Assembly: GCA_937862735.1 (NCBI GenBank)
Contig: CALMDH010000030.1
Span: forward strand, 7,828-71,827
Source: M0108 sp937862735
GTDB taxonomy: Bacteria > Pseudomonadota > Gammaproteobacteria > Chromatiales > Chromatiaceae
Direction: 5' to 3'
Length of the DNA: 64,000 nucleotides
Position 1 is the first letter of the stretch. Every line of letters starts with the position of its first letter. The translations under genes were made by a program, and so were the position numbers. This document shows, piece by piece, positions 57,220 to 64,000 of this stretch. The notes under the pieces are model-generated. The model was not told the DNA's origin and ran no database searches. It saw nothing but the letters and a program-made list of their open reading frames with translations.

Positions 57220-57384
57220 ATGACCAACCCCATCGACACCCAGATCCTGGACCTCAACCGCCCCGGCGTCGTCGTCGAGGTGGACGTCCGCACCGCCGAG
57301 GCCCTGGGCGCCTTCGAGGAGGACGCCCTCGACGAGGCGGAGGCCCTGGCGTCCGCCGACACCGACGGGCAGGGGGCCCACTGA
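57220..57384 (+). CDS. Very small acidic protein behind the relaxase
   Basis: A 54-residue protein MTNPIDTQILDLNRPGVVVE, then VDVRTAEALGAFEEDALDEA and EALASADTDGQGAH. It is acidic, lies 32 bp after the relaxase and overlaps the next start (TGATG), so it is probably translated. Function unknown; acidic miniproteins near relaxases may be anti-restriction or regulatory, which is only a suggestion. Confidence 0.65.
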   Translation: MTNPIDTQILDLNRPGVVVEVDVRTAEALGAFEEDALDEAEALASADTDGQGAH

Positions 57385-58400
57385 TGGCCGAACGCGAGGA
57401 GAAGGTCCCGTACTACGAGCAGGTTGCCAACAAGCTCATCGAGCAGCTTCAGGCCGGGACCGCCCCCTGGCAGAAGCCCTGGGCGCCGGGGAGCATCCAC
57501 CTGCCCCACAACCCGGTCTCCGGGACCCGGTACAAGGGCTCGAACTCCATGTGGCTGGAGATGCAGGGCAGGGACGACCCGCGCTGGATGACCTACAAGC
57601 AGGCCAACAGCGTGGACGCCCAGGTCCGCCGGGGCGAGAAGGGGACCCTGGTCCAATACTGGAAGCTCACCGACCAGATCCCGGTGAAGGACGAGCGCGG
57701 CAAGCCGGTCCTGGACGGCGAGGGCAACAAGGTCTACCGCAACGTCCAGTTGGAGAAGCCCAAGGTCTTCTCCGCCGTGGTCTTCAATGCCGAGCAGATC
57801 GACGGCCTACCCCCGCTACAGATCAGGACCCCAGACTGGGACCGCCACGAGCGGGCCGAGTCCGTCTTGCAGGCGTCCGGCGTGGAGATCCGCCACGACC
57901 AGCAGGACCGCGCCTTTTACCGGCCTGCCACGGACCGGATTCACCTGCCGACGCGCGACAGCTTCAAGAGTGCCGACACCTATTACAGCACCGCGCTTCA
58001 TGAGCTTGGGCACGCATCAGGGCATCCCACCCGCCTGGACCGGGACCTGGCCCACCCCTTCGGCAGCGTCGGCTACGCCAAGGAGGAGCTACGCGCCGAG
58101 ATCGCGTCCCTGATGGTCGGCGACCAGCTCGGCATCGGCCACGATCCCGGCCAGCATGCCGCCTACGTCAAGAGCTGGGTCCAGGTTCTGAAAGAGGACC
58201 CCAAGGAGATCCTCCGTGCCTCCAGGGACGCCGACAAGATCGCCGGCTACGTGATGAGCCTGGAGAAGGAGAGGGCGCCATCGGCCATCGAGAAGCTCCA
58301 GCCGGTCGAGCGGCCCTCGACATGGGCGGTTGCCCAGCAGGCACGCGCCGAGGCGAAGCGCACAGTCGGTCAGCGAAGCGCTTCGGGCCGCGAGCGCTGA
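57384..58400 (+). CDS. ArdC-like antirestriction protein/metallopeptidase
   Basis: A 338-residue ArdC-type protein. The N-terminal ssDNA-binding domain (VPYYEQVANKLIEQLQAGTAPWQKPW, NPVSGTRYKGSNSMWLEMQ, WMTYKQANSVDAQVRRGEKGTLVQYW) is followed by a zincin-like domain with HELGHASGH (residues 206-214) and the downstream GYAKEELRAEIAS. ArdC proteins, also called TraC-type, bind and protect the entering single strand against restriction. Its first two thirds are nearly duplicated at the end of the following giant gene. Confidence 0.9.
   Translation: MAEREEKVPYYEQVANKLIEQLQAGTAPWQKPWAPGSIHLPHNPVSGTRYKGSNSMWLEMQGRDDPRWMTYKQANSVDAQVRRGEKGTLVQYWKLTDQIPVKDERGKPVLDGEGNKVYRNVQLEKPKVFSAVVFNAEQIDGLPPLQIRTPDWDRHERAESVLQASGVEIRHDQQDRAFYRPATDRIHLPTRDSFKSADTYYSTALHELGHASGHPTRLDRDLAHPFGSVGYAKEELRAEIASLMVGDQLGIGHDPGQHAAYVKSWVQVLKEDPKEILRASRDADKIAGYVMSLEKERAPSAIEKLQPVERPSTWAVAQQARAEAKRTVGQRSASGRER
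57407..58087 (+). repeat. ArdC module duplication, first copy
   Basis: 681 bp matching 63308-64000 in the same orientation, with long identical runs (for example ACCGCCCCCTGGCAGAAGCC) and an 18-bp length difference near the middle. The second copy is cut by the window end. Orientation and spacing (5.9 kb) would allow deletion of the intervening gene by recombination. Confidence 0.85.
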
Positions 58401-58463
58401 TCCTCGCTCCACCTCGTCTATTTCCCCTCTATCCCCCAGGCGCAGCCGTCGATTCCGTGCTCC

Positions 58464-61400
58464 ATGGCCAAGAAACAGACCGACAATCCGTATCAAGCGT
58501 CCTTCGACTTCGGGGACTGGCTCGCAAGCCCGATCCCGTCGCCATCCACGCCGAAGGAGCCATCCCCGTCCCCGCGCTATCGGCTCGCCCAACGTCTGCA
58601 CGAACGGCTCGCGGACGGTGAGCCGCTGACCTCGCGTCAACTCTCCGCCGAGGCGACGGATGTCTTCGGCGGGACCCAGGCCGAGGGCAAGTGGCTCTCC
58701 AAGGACGCCTACGATGCCCTTGAGGTCGCGGTGAATCTCCACCTGCGCGAGCACGAGTCCTCAGCCTGGACAGGCCTGACGCCAGAGGCGGCGGCACAAA
58801 AGGCGCGGGATCTCACGAGGCTGGCGCAGCGCCTGCCGACCCAGACGCGCCGCGACGAGGAGATGGACGAATTCCAGCAGTTCTCGACGCCGCCGGCCTT
58901 GGCGTTCGTGGCCAACTGGAGCGCCAACATTCGCGCCGAGGACATCATGCTCGAACCCTCGGCCGGCAACGGCGATCTGGCGATCTGGTCCGAGCTGGCC
59001 GGTGCCAAGCTGATGCTCAACGAGCTGTCCGAGCGGCGCCGCGAGCTACTCGTGGACCTGTTCCCGGACGCGACGGTCACCGGCGAGAACGCCGAGCAGC
59101 TCCACAACATCCTGCCGCGCGCCTCGGTCCCGACCGTGGTGGTGATGAACCCGCCGTTCTCGTCCACGGCCGGGCGGATTCCAGGCCAGCGCAAGACCGC
59201 CAATGGTGCGCGACATATCGACCAGGCCCTGGAGCGGCTCGCGGACAATGGTCGCCTGGTGGCGATTGTCGGCGATGGGATGGGACCGGATCGGCCGGCC
59301 TTTCGCGCCTGGTGGCAGGAGATCCAGGCCCGCTACAACGTCCGCGCGAATATCGGGATCTCCGGGCGCGAGTACGCCAAATACGGGACGACCTTCGACA
59401 ATCGCTTACTGATCATCGACAAGGACGGGCCGACCCGCGCCCCGGTGCTGGTCGCCTCGGTCGAGTCGGTGTCCGAGCTACCCCCACTCCTGGAGGCTAT
59501 CCGCTATGACCGGCCACGACTACGCAACGCTGAACAGCCAACCCCTGAACCAACAAGCAGCGGACATCCTGTCGCGCGGCCAGATGCCGTGGAACCCGGC
59601 GCAGGAGGTCGCGGCCCTGGCGCTGCTACGACACGCGCTCCAGAAGGGCGCGCTGGAGACCCCGACGATCGAGGAGCCGATGCTCCTGATGGCGCGTCTG
59701 GAGGCGGACCCGGAGGAGGCGATGCGGCTCCTGACGGAGTCCGCACCGGGGGAGGTCTACCAGATCACGCTGGACCCAGACCCGGATCAGGCAGCGGCCC
59801 AACTCCTGGAGGAAATCGTGGCGTCACTGCGAGCCCAGTCGGCGACGCCGCCCCTGTAGCAATCCCGGCAGCGATCCCGATTGAGATCGGGGCCAATGCC
59901 GAGCCGGCCGAGAAGGCCGAGCTGACCGAATCCGTCTTCACCGCCTACCGGCCCCAGCGCCTTAGCATCCCGGGCGCCCACGAGCACCCGGGCCGGCTCG
60001 TCCAGAGTGCGGCCATGGGCGCCGTCGAGCCCCCGGCACCGACCTACAGCCCCCATCTGCCCGCCCAGGTGGTCGACGAGGGGCGGCTCTCCCTGGCCCA
60101 GCTTGAGGCCGTGGTCTATGCCGGCCAGGCCCATTCCGAGGTCTTGCCCAATGGGTCGCGCAAGGGCTTCTTCATCGGCGACGGCACCGGGGTCGGCAAG
60201 GGACGGGAGATCTCCGGGGTGATCCTCGACAACCTGGCCCAAGGGCGCGACAAGGCCGTCTGGGTCTCCTTCAACCGCGGTCTGATCGAAGACGCCAGGC
60301 GGGACTTTGCCGGCGTCGGAGGCGATCCGGACCTGCTGTTCTTCCAGGGGGACACCAAGGCCGGCGCGGCCATTTCGCGCGAGCGGGGCATCCTTTTCAC
60401 CACCTACAGCACGCTGCGCGGCGGCGAGCAGCGCCAGGTCACCGACCAGGGCGGCCCAGCCGGGCAGACCCGTTTGAAACAGCTTACCGATTGGCTCGGT
60501 CCGGACTTCTCCGGCGTGATCGCCTTCGACGAGGCCCACAGCATGGGTAACGCCATCGCGGTCAAGGGTGCCCGCGGGGAGCGCAAGCCGTCGCAGCAAG
60601 CCGTTGCCGGGATCAGTCTGCAGAAGGAGGTTCCCGACGCCCGCGTGCTCTACGTTTCGGCGACTGGCGCCACCGAGGTCTCCAACCTGACCTACGCCGA
60701 GCGCCTGGGTCTCTGGGGCGCGGACACACCCTTTGCCGACGCCAAGGCGTTCATCGGCCAGGTCTCGTCCGGCGGCATCGCCGCCATGGAGCTGACGGCC
60801 CGCGACCTCAAGGCCCTGGGCGTCTACACGGCCCGCTCGCTGTCCTACGACGACGTCACCTACGAGCGCCTGGAGTACCCGCTCTCGCCGTTCGAGCGCG
60901 AGGTCTACGACGAGCTGGCCGGCGCCTGGCAGGTGGTCCTGTCGAACGTCGATGAGGCGCTGGAGCTGACGGGCGGAGGCCACAGCCCCCAGGCCAAGAG
61001 CAGCGCCATGTCCCAGTTCTGGGGGGCGCATCAGCGCTTCTTCAACCAGGTCCTCACCGCGCTTCAGACCCCGGCCGTCATCGAGCACATGCGCTCGCAG
61101 ATCGACGCGGGAAACGTCGCGGTGGTGCAGATCGTCAACACCAACGAGGCGGCCCAGGAGCGCATCGCCGCCGCCGCGACCGCCGAGGGCACCGCGCTGG
61201 AGGAACTGGACTTCACGCCGCGGCAGCAGTTGATGGACTACGTGCGCAACGGCTTCCCGGTCGTCGCCCACGAGCAGGTCAAGGACGCCAACGGAAACGT
61301 GCACTGGCAACCGGTCACCGACAGCGAGGGCAATCCCGTCTTCGACCACCGTGCTGTTGCCATGCGGGACGCGCTGTTGGAGACCCTGGCCCAGATCCGG

Positions 61401-64000
61401 GTCCCGGAGAACCCCCTGGATTCGATCATCAACGCCTTCGGTGCCGAGCAGGTCGCCGAGATCACCGGCCGGGGAAGGCGCTTCGTGCAGACGCGCGACG
61501 AGGAGGGCAACTTGCGCGTCGTCGAAGAGCGCCGCGGCAGGAACGCCTCCCGGGTCGACGCCGAGGCCTTCCAGGCCGACAGGAAATCGGTCCTGGTCTT
61601 CTCCGGTGCCGGCGGGACCGGCTACTCGTTCCATGCCGACAACACGGCCGAGAACCGCCGGCGGCGCATCCACTATATCCTGCAACCCGGATGGAGCGCC
61701 CCGGGTGCGGTCCAGGGCTTCGGGCGGACCCATCGCACCAACCAGGCATCGTCGCCGCACTACGTGCTGCCGACCACGGACCTGGCGGCCCAGAAGCGCT
61801 TCGTCTCCAGCATCGCCCGTCGGCTCGATCAGCTCGGCGCCCTGACCCGCGGGCAGCGCCAGACGACATCCCAAGGGCTGTTCACGGCGGCCGACAACCT
61901 GGAGAGCGGCTATGCCGATACGGCGCTGACCAACCTGTTCCAGGACCTGCACCACGGCCGCACGCCGCTGTCGTTCAGGGAGGTGACGGCGCAGATGGGC
62001 CTGTCGCTGGTCGACGAGAACGGCGCCCTGGTCCAGGGGAAGATCCCCAAGGTGCCGCAGTTCCTGAACCGCCTGCTGTCGCTGAAGACCGACAAGCAGA
62101 ACCAGGTCTTCGATCTGTTCGAGCACCGCCTGGTCGAGGCGGTGGAGTACGCCAAACAGCAGGGCATCTACGACGAGGGCCTCCAGACGCTGCGCGCGCA
62201 GAGCATCGTCAAGACCCGCGACGACACCGTCTACACCCACAAGACCGGCGCCGCGACGCGCTACGTCGAGCTCGACGTGACCAACGCGATCGACTACCTC
62301 CAGTGGGACGAGGTCCAAGCCGTCGTCCGGCGCCGGGGCGGGTCCCAGGGGGAGTCTGGGAAAGACTTAAGCGGCTGGTTCGTCTCCGAGCACGGCAAGA
62401 CCCGGGGCCAAGTCTTTTACATGGCCGACAGGGGAACCCGGATCAACAGTGAGGGCGTGGAGACCCATCGCGGTGTGCTGTACGGCATCCGCAAGGGGGC
62501 GCATCGCTACATCGACAACGCGCGAGAGATCGCCGGGGGAAAGGCCCTGCGGAATGTCGGCGGACAGTACCAGTGGGTCCAGCTTGCCCGGGCGGTATCC
62601 GCCGATGAGGCGGAACGCCTGTGGCGTGAGCAGGTCGCCGCGGCCCCCGCGACCGAGACCCGCAAGGAGGCGATGCTGGTCGGCGCCATCCTGCCCATCT
62701 GGGATCGCGTCACTGGCAGCGAGACCATCTATCGCCTACAGACCGACGCGGGCGAGCAACTGCTCGGCCGCTTGCTCGAAGGTCGTGCCGCCCAAGAGAC
62801 GCTGAGGAACCTTGGCATCGGCGACGCCGGGGTCTCGAAGCGATCCTCGCGCGAGCTGTTTGCCGCCGTGCAGAGCGGTCAAAAGGCCGTGCTCTCCAAC
62901 GGCTGGGAGATCGTGCGCTCCAGGGTGAACCACGAGCAGCGCATCGAGATTCGGCGCGGGGCGTCGTTCTCGGCCGCGGAGATCGGGATCCTCAAGGAAC
63001 AGGGCGCCTTCGTCGAGCGCATCAACTGGGCCCAGCGCGTGTTTCTCCCGGTCGGCGAGGACGGCCTGGCGGCCTTCGAGCGCATCACCGCGGCGAAGCC
63101 GGTCGTCGAGCTGTTTGGTGAACGCTCGCCCGAGACCGGGGCGAGCGCCGCAGCCCCGGAGCCGGATGCGGTCCAGGCACGAGGGCTGCCGTCGATGTCG
63201 GTTCCCGGGACTGTCCAGAAGGAGGTCCCGGGGTCTGCAACATCGCGCGACTCCACACCATTGAGAGCCGAACCGACAGCGAAGGCATCCAGGCCCGATC
63301 CGAAGGCCCCGTACTACGAGCAGGTCGCCGCCAAGCTGATCGAGCAGCTTGAGGCCGGCACCGCCCCCTGGCAGAAGCCTTGGGAGCCGGGGACCATCCA
63401 TCTGCCGCACAACCCGGTCTCCGGGACCCGGTACAGGGGGTCCAACGCGATCTGGTTGGAGGTGCAGGGGAGAGGAGACCCCCGCTGGATGACCTACAAG
63501 CAGGCTAAAGGCGTCGGCGCCCAGGTCCGCCAGGGGGAGAAGGGGACCCTGGTCCAATACTGGAAGCTCACCGACCAGATCGCGGTGAAGGACGAGCGCG
63601 GCAAGCCGCTCAAGGATGCCGAGGGCACCACTGTCTACCGCACGGTCCAGCTCGACAAGCCGAAGGTCTTCTCCGCCGTGGTCTTCAACGCCGAGCAGAT
63701 CGAGGGCCTGCCGCCGCTTCCGAGCTTGTCCCCGTCGGGGGCGTCCGGCTGGGACCGTCACGAGCGAGCCGAGGCCCTGCTGAAGGCCTCCGGCGCGGAC
63801 ATCCGCCACGACCAGCCCGACCGCGCCTTCTACCGGCCCGCCACGGACCGGATACACTTGCCGCCGCGGGACAGCTTCCCGAGCGCCGATGCCTATTACA
63901 GCACCGCGCTTCATGAGCTAGGGCACGCAAGCGGGCACCCATCCCGCCTGGACCGGGACCTGGCCCACCCCTTCGGCAGCGTCGGCTACGCCAAGGAGGA
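58464..64000 (+). CDS. Giant polyvalent protein: methyltransferase, strawberry-notch helicase, ArdC (partial)
   Basis: One frame is open from ATG 58464 through the window end (at least 1845 residues). Domains in order: N-terminal helical part; class I methyltransferase with LEPSAGNGDL (about residue 163) and VVMNPPFSS (about 229); a Gly/Pro-rich linker (about 350-465); strawberry-notch-type helicase with GDGTGVGKGRE (about 573) and FDEAHSMGN (about 689), and VLVFSGAGGTGYSFHAD plus QGFGRTHRTNQ as C-terminal helicase motifs; then an ArdC domain with HELGHASGH (about 1817). This is a polyvalent protein of the kind that conjugative elements inject to modify and protect entering DNA. The linker region overlaps another well-coded frame (59506-59859). 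Confidence 0.85.
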   Translation, partial: MAKKQTDNPYQASFDFGDWLASPIPSPSTPKEPSPSPRYRLAQRLHERLADGEPLTSRQLSAEATDVFGGTQAEGKWLSKDAYDALEVAVNLHLREHESSAWTGLTPEAAAQKARDLTRLAQRLPTQTRRDEEMDEFQQFSTPPALAFVANWSANIRAEDIMLEPSAGNGDLAIWSELAGAKLMLNELSERRRELLVDLFPDATVTGENAEQLHNILPRASVPTVVVMNPPFSSTAGRIPGQRKTANGARHIDQALERLADNGRLVAIVGDGMGPDRPAFRAWWQEIQARYNVRANIGISGREYAKYGTTFDNRLLIIDKDGPTRAPVLVASVESVSELPPLLEAIRYDRPRLRNAEQPTPEPTSSGHPVARPDAVEPGAGGRGPGAATTRAPEGRAGDPDDRGADAPDGASGGGPGGGDAAPDGVRTGGGLPDHAGPRPGSGSGPTPGGNRGVTASPVGDAAPVAIPAAIPIEIGANAEPAEKAELTESVFTAYRPQRLSIPGAHEHPGRLVQSAAMGAVEPPAPTYSPHLPAQVVDEGRLSLAQLEAVVYAGQAHSEVLPNGSRKGFFIGDGTGVGKGREISGVILDNLAQGRDKAVWVSFNRGLIEDARRDFAGVGGDPDLLFFQGDTKAGAAISRERGILFTTYSTLRGGEQRQVTDQGGPAGQTRLKQLTDWLGPDFSGVIAFDEAHSMGNAIAVKGARGERKPSQQAVAGISLQKEVPDARVLYVSATGATEVSNLTYAERLGLWGADTPFADAKAFIGQVSSGGIAAMELTARDLKALGVYTARSLSYDDVTYERLEYPLSPFEREVYDELAGAWQVVLSNVDEALELTGGGHSPQAKSSAMSQFWGAHQRFFNQVLTALQTPAVIEHMRSQIDAGNVAVVQIVNTNEAAQERIAAAATAEGTALEELDFTPRQQLMDYVRNGFPVVAHEQVKDANGNVHWQPVTDSEGNPVFDHRAVAMRDALLETLAQIRVPENPLDSIINAFGAEQVAEITGRGRRFVQTRDEEGNLRVVEERRGRNASRVDAEAFQADRKSVLVFSGAGGTGYSFHADNTAENRRRRIHYILQPGWSAPGAVQGFGRTHRTNQASSPHYVLPTTDLAAQKRFVSSIARRLDQLGALTRGQRQTTSQGLFTAADNLESGYADTALTNLFQDLHHGRTPLSFREVTAQMGLSLVDENGALVQGKIPKVPQFLNRLLSLKTDKQNQVFDLFEHRLVEAVEYAKQQGIYDEGLQTLRAQSIVKTRDDTVYTHKTGAATRYVELDVTNAIDYLQWDEVQAVVRRRGGSQGESGKDLSGWFVSEHGKTRGQVFYMADRGTRINSEGVETHRGVLYGIRKGAHRYIDNAREIAGGKALRNVGGQYQWVQLARAVSADEAERLWREQVAAAPATETRKEAMLVGAILPIWDRVTGSETIYRLQTDAGEQLLGRLLEGRAAQETLRNLGIGDAGVSKRSSRELFAAVQSGQKAVLSNGWEIVRSRVNHEQRIEIRRGASFSAAEIGILKEQGAFVERINWAQRVFLPVGEDGLAAFERITAAKPVVELFGERSPETGASAAAPEPDAVQARGLPSMSVPGTVQKEVPGSATSRDSTPLRAEPTAKASRPDPKAPYYEQVAAKLIEQLEAGTAPWQKPWEPGTIHLPHNPVSGTRYRGSNAIWLEVQGRGDPRWMTYKQAKGVGAQVRQGEKGTLVQYWKLTDQIAVKDERGKPLKDAEGTTVYRTVQLDKPKVFSAVVFNAEQIEGLPPLPSLSPSGASGWDRHERAEALLKASGADIRHDQPDRAFYRPATDRIHLPPRDSFPSADAYYSTALHELGHASGHPSRLDRDLAHPFGSVGYAKE
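59506..59859 (+). CDS. Small protein nested in another frame within the polyvalent gene
   Basis: A 117-residue frame, +1 relative to the surrounding gene: MTGHDYATLNSQPLNQQAAD at the start, EVAALALLRHALQKGALETP in the middle, QAAAQLLEEIVASLRAQ near the end, and its own TAG. GGAGG lies 9 bp before the ATG. It has high third-position GC and balanced composition, while the host frame here reads as Gly/Pro/Asp-rich linker, as expected for the wrong frame. Either a true nested gene or a sign that methyltransferase, small protein and helicase were once three genes. Function unknown. Confidence 0.6.
   Translation: MTGHDYATLNSQPLNQQAADILSRGQMPWNPAQEVAALALLRHALQKGALETPTIEEPMLLMARLEADPEEAMRLLTESAPGEVYQITLDPDPDQAAAQLLEEIVASLRAQSATPPL
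63308..64000 (+). repeat. ArdC module duplication, second copy (to window end)
   Basis: Counterpart of 57407-58087, here forming the C-terminal ArdC domain of the polyvalent protein. It contains the extra residues PSLSPSGASG relative to the first copy. Runs off the window. Confidence 0.85.

Noticed and set aside
59787..62318. 843-codon minus-strand ORF opposite the polyvalent gene
   Set aside because: Despite its length it shows no recognisable motif, whereas the plus strand holds the helicase motifs. Long antisense ORFs are expected at this GC content.
1..64000. tRNA, rRNA or other standard RNA genes
   Set aside because: No cloverleaf-like sequence or rRNA stretch was recognised when reading both strands. 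Only the hairpin-rich 36.4-36.8 kb interval remains as an RNA candidate.

Overview
The window reads as one contiguous stretch of a large, GC-rich conjugative plasmid (or plasmid-derived element) of a proteobacterium, most likely a gammaproteobacterium; a purple-sulfur-type host (Chromatiales) is a low-confidence guess. A Rep_3-type initiator sits next to eight iterons and a perfect DnaA box (33.3-34.5 kb). There is a parAB partition operon (38.8-40.6 kb), a complete VirB/VirD4 type IV secretion operon (19.3-32.0 kb, minus strand), an IncP-like relaxosome block traM-traL-traK / oriT / traJ / relaxase (53.8-57.2 kb) and ArdC-type plasmid-entry proteins (57.4 kb to the end).

Layout. 1-3.8 kb: end of an RND metal pump, a small exported protein and a copper-type P1B ATPase. 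3.9-17.9 kb: an accessory defence and addiction island. It holds a ParE-type toxin/antitoxin pair, a Tn3-type resolvase with its res site but no transposase, an orphan AbiEi, a DUF433/DUF5615 pair, a type III restriction-modification system, a low-GC two-gene operon of an HNH-APAZ protein and a short prokaryotic Argonaute (SPARHA-like), a WGR protein, a decayed HNH nuclease and a full AbiEi/AbiEii pair with its operator. 17.9-36.2 kb: plasmid backbone (KfrA, T4SS, AraC regulator, rep/oriV, LPD7 protein). 36.2-53.0 kb: a block flanked by 51-bp inverted repeats, with hairpin-rich DNA, radC, small plasmid genes sharing promoters and leaders, parAB, a Toprim protein and a Cu/Zn/Cd-type metal resistance cluster (RND pump, membrane fusion protein, c-type cytochrome, DUF302, PIB-ATPase, MerR). 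53.0-64 kb: a dead GNAT toxin with its intact antitoxin, the transfer-initiation genes and a giant polyvalent protein (methyltransferase, strawberry-notch helicase, ArdC) that runs off the window.

How it works together. The relaxosome nicks oriT, the coupling protein feeds the complex to the VirB channel, and ArdC/LPD7/polyvalent proteins probably protect the entering strand. Seven copies of the palindrome TTTCGCATGCGAAA are scattered only over the backbone (19.6-56.2 kb), next to operon starts. With a ParB on board they look like a KorB/ParB-type plasmid-wide regulon. Three to four backbone promoters also share direct GCTGTA repeats and a common 5' leader.

Most interesting: the HNH-APAZ/short-Ago operon; the scattered palindrome plus promoter/leader families; a 117-aa gene apparently nested in another frame inside the linker of the giant polyvalent protein; a 138-bp nested hairpin; a MITE with perfect 24-bp ends and 9-bp target duplications; and several broken genes whose breakpoints can be read directly. 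All assignments come from reading the sequence; no database search was possible.
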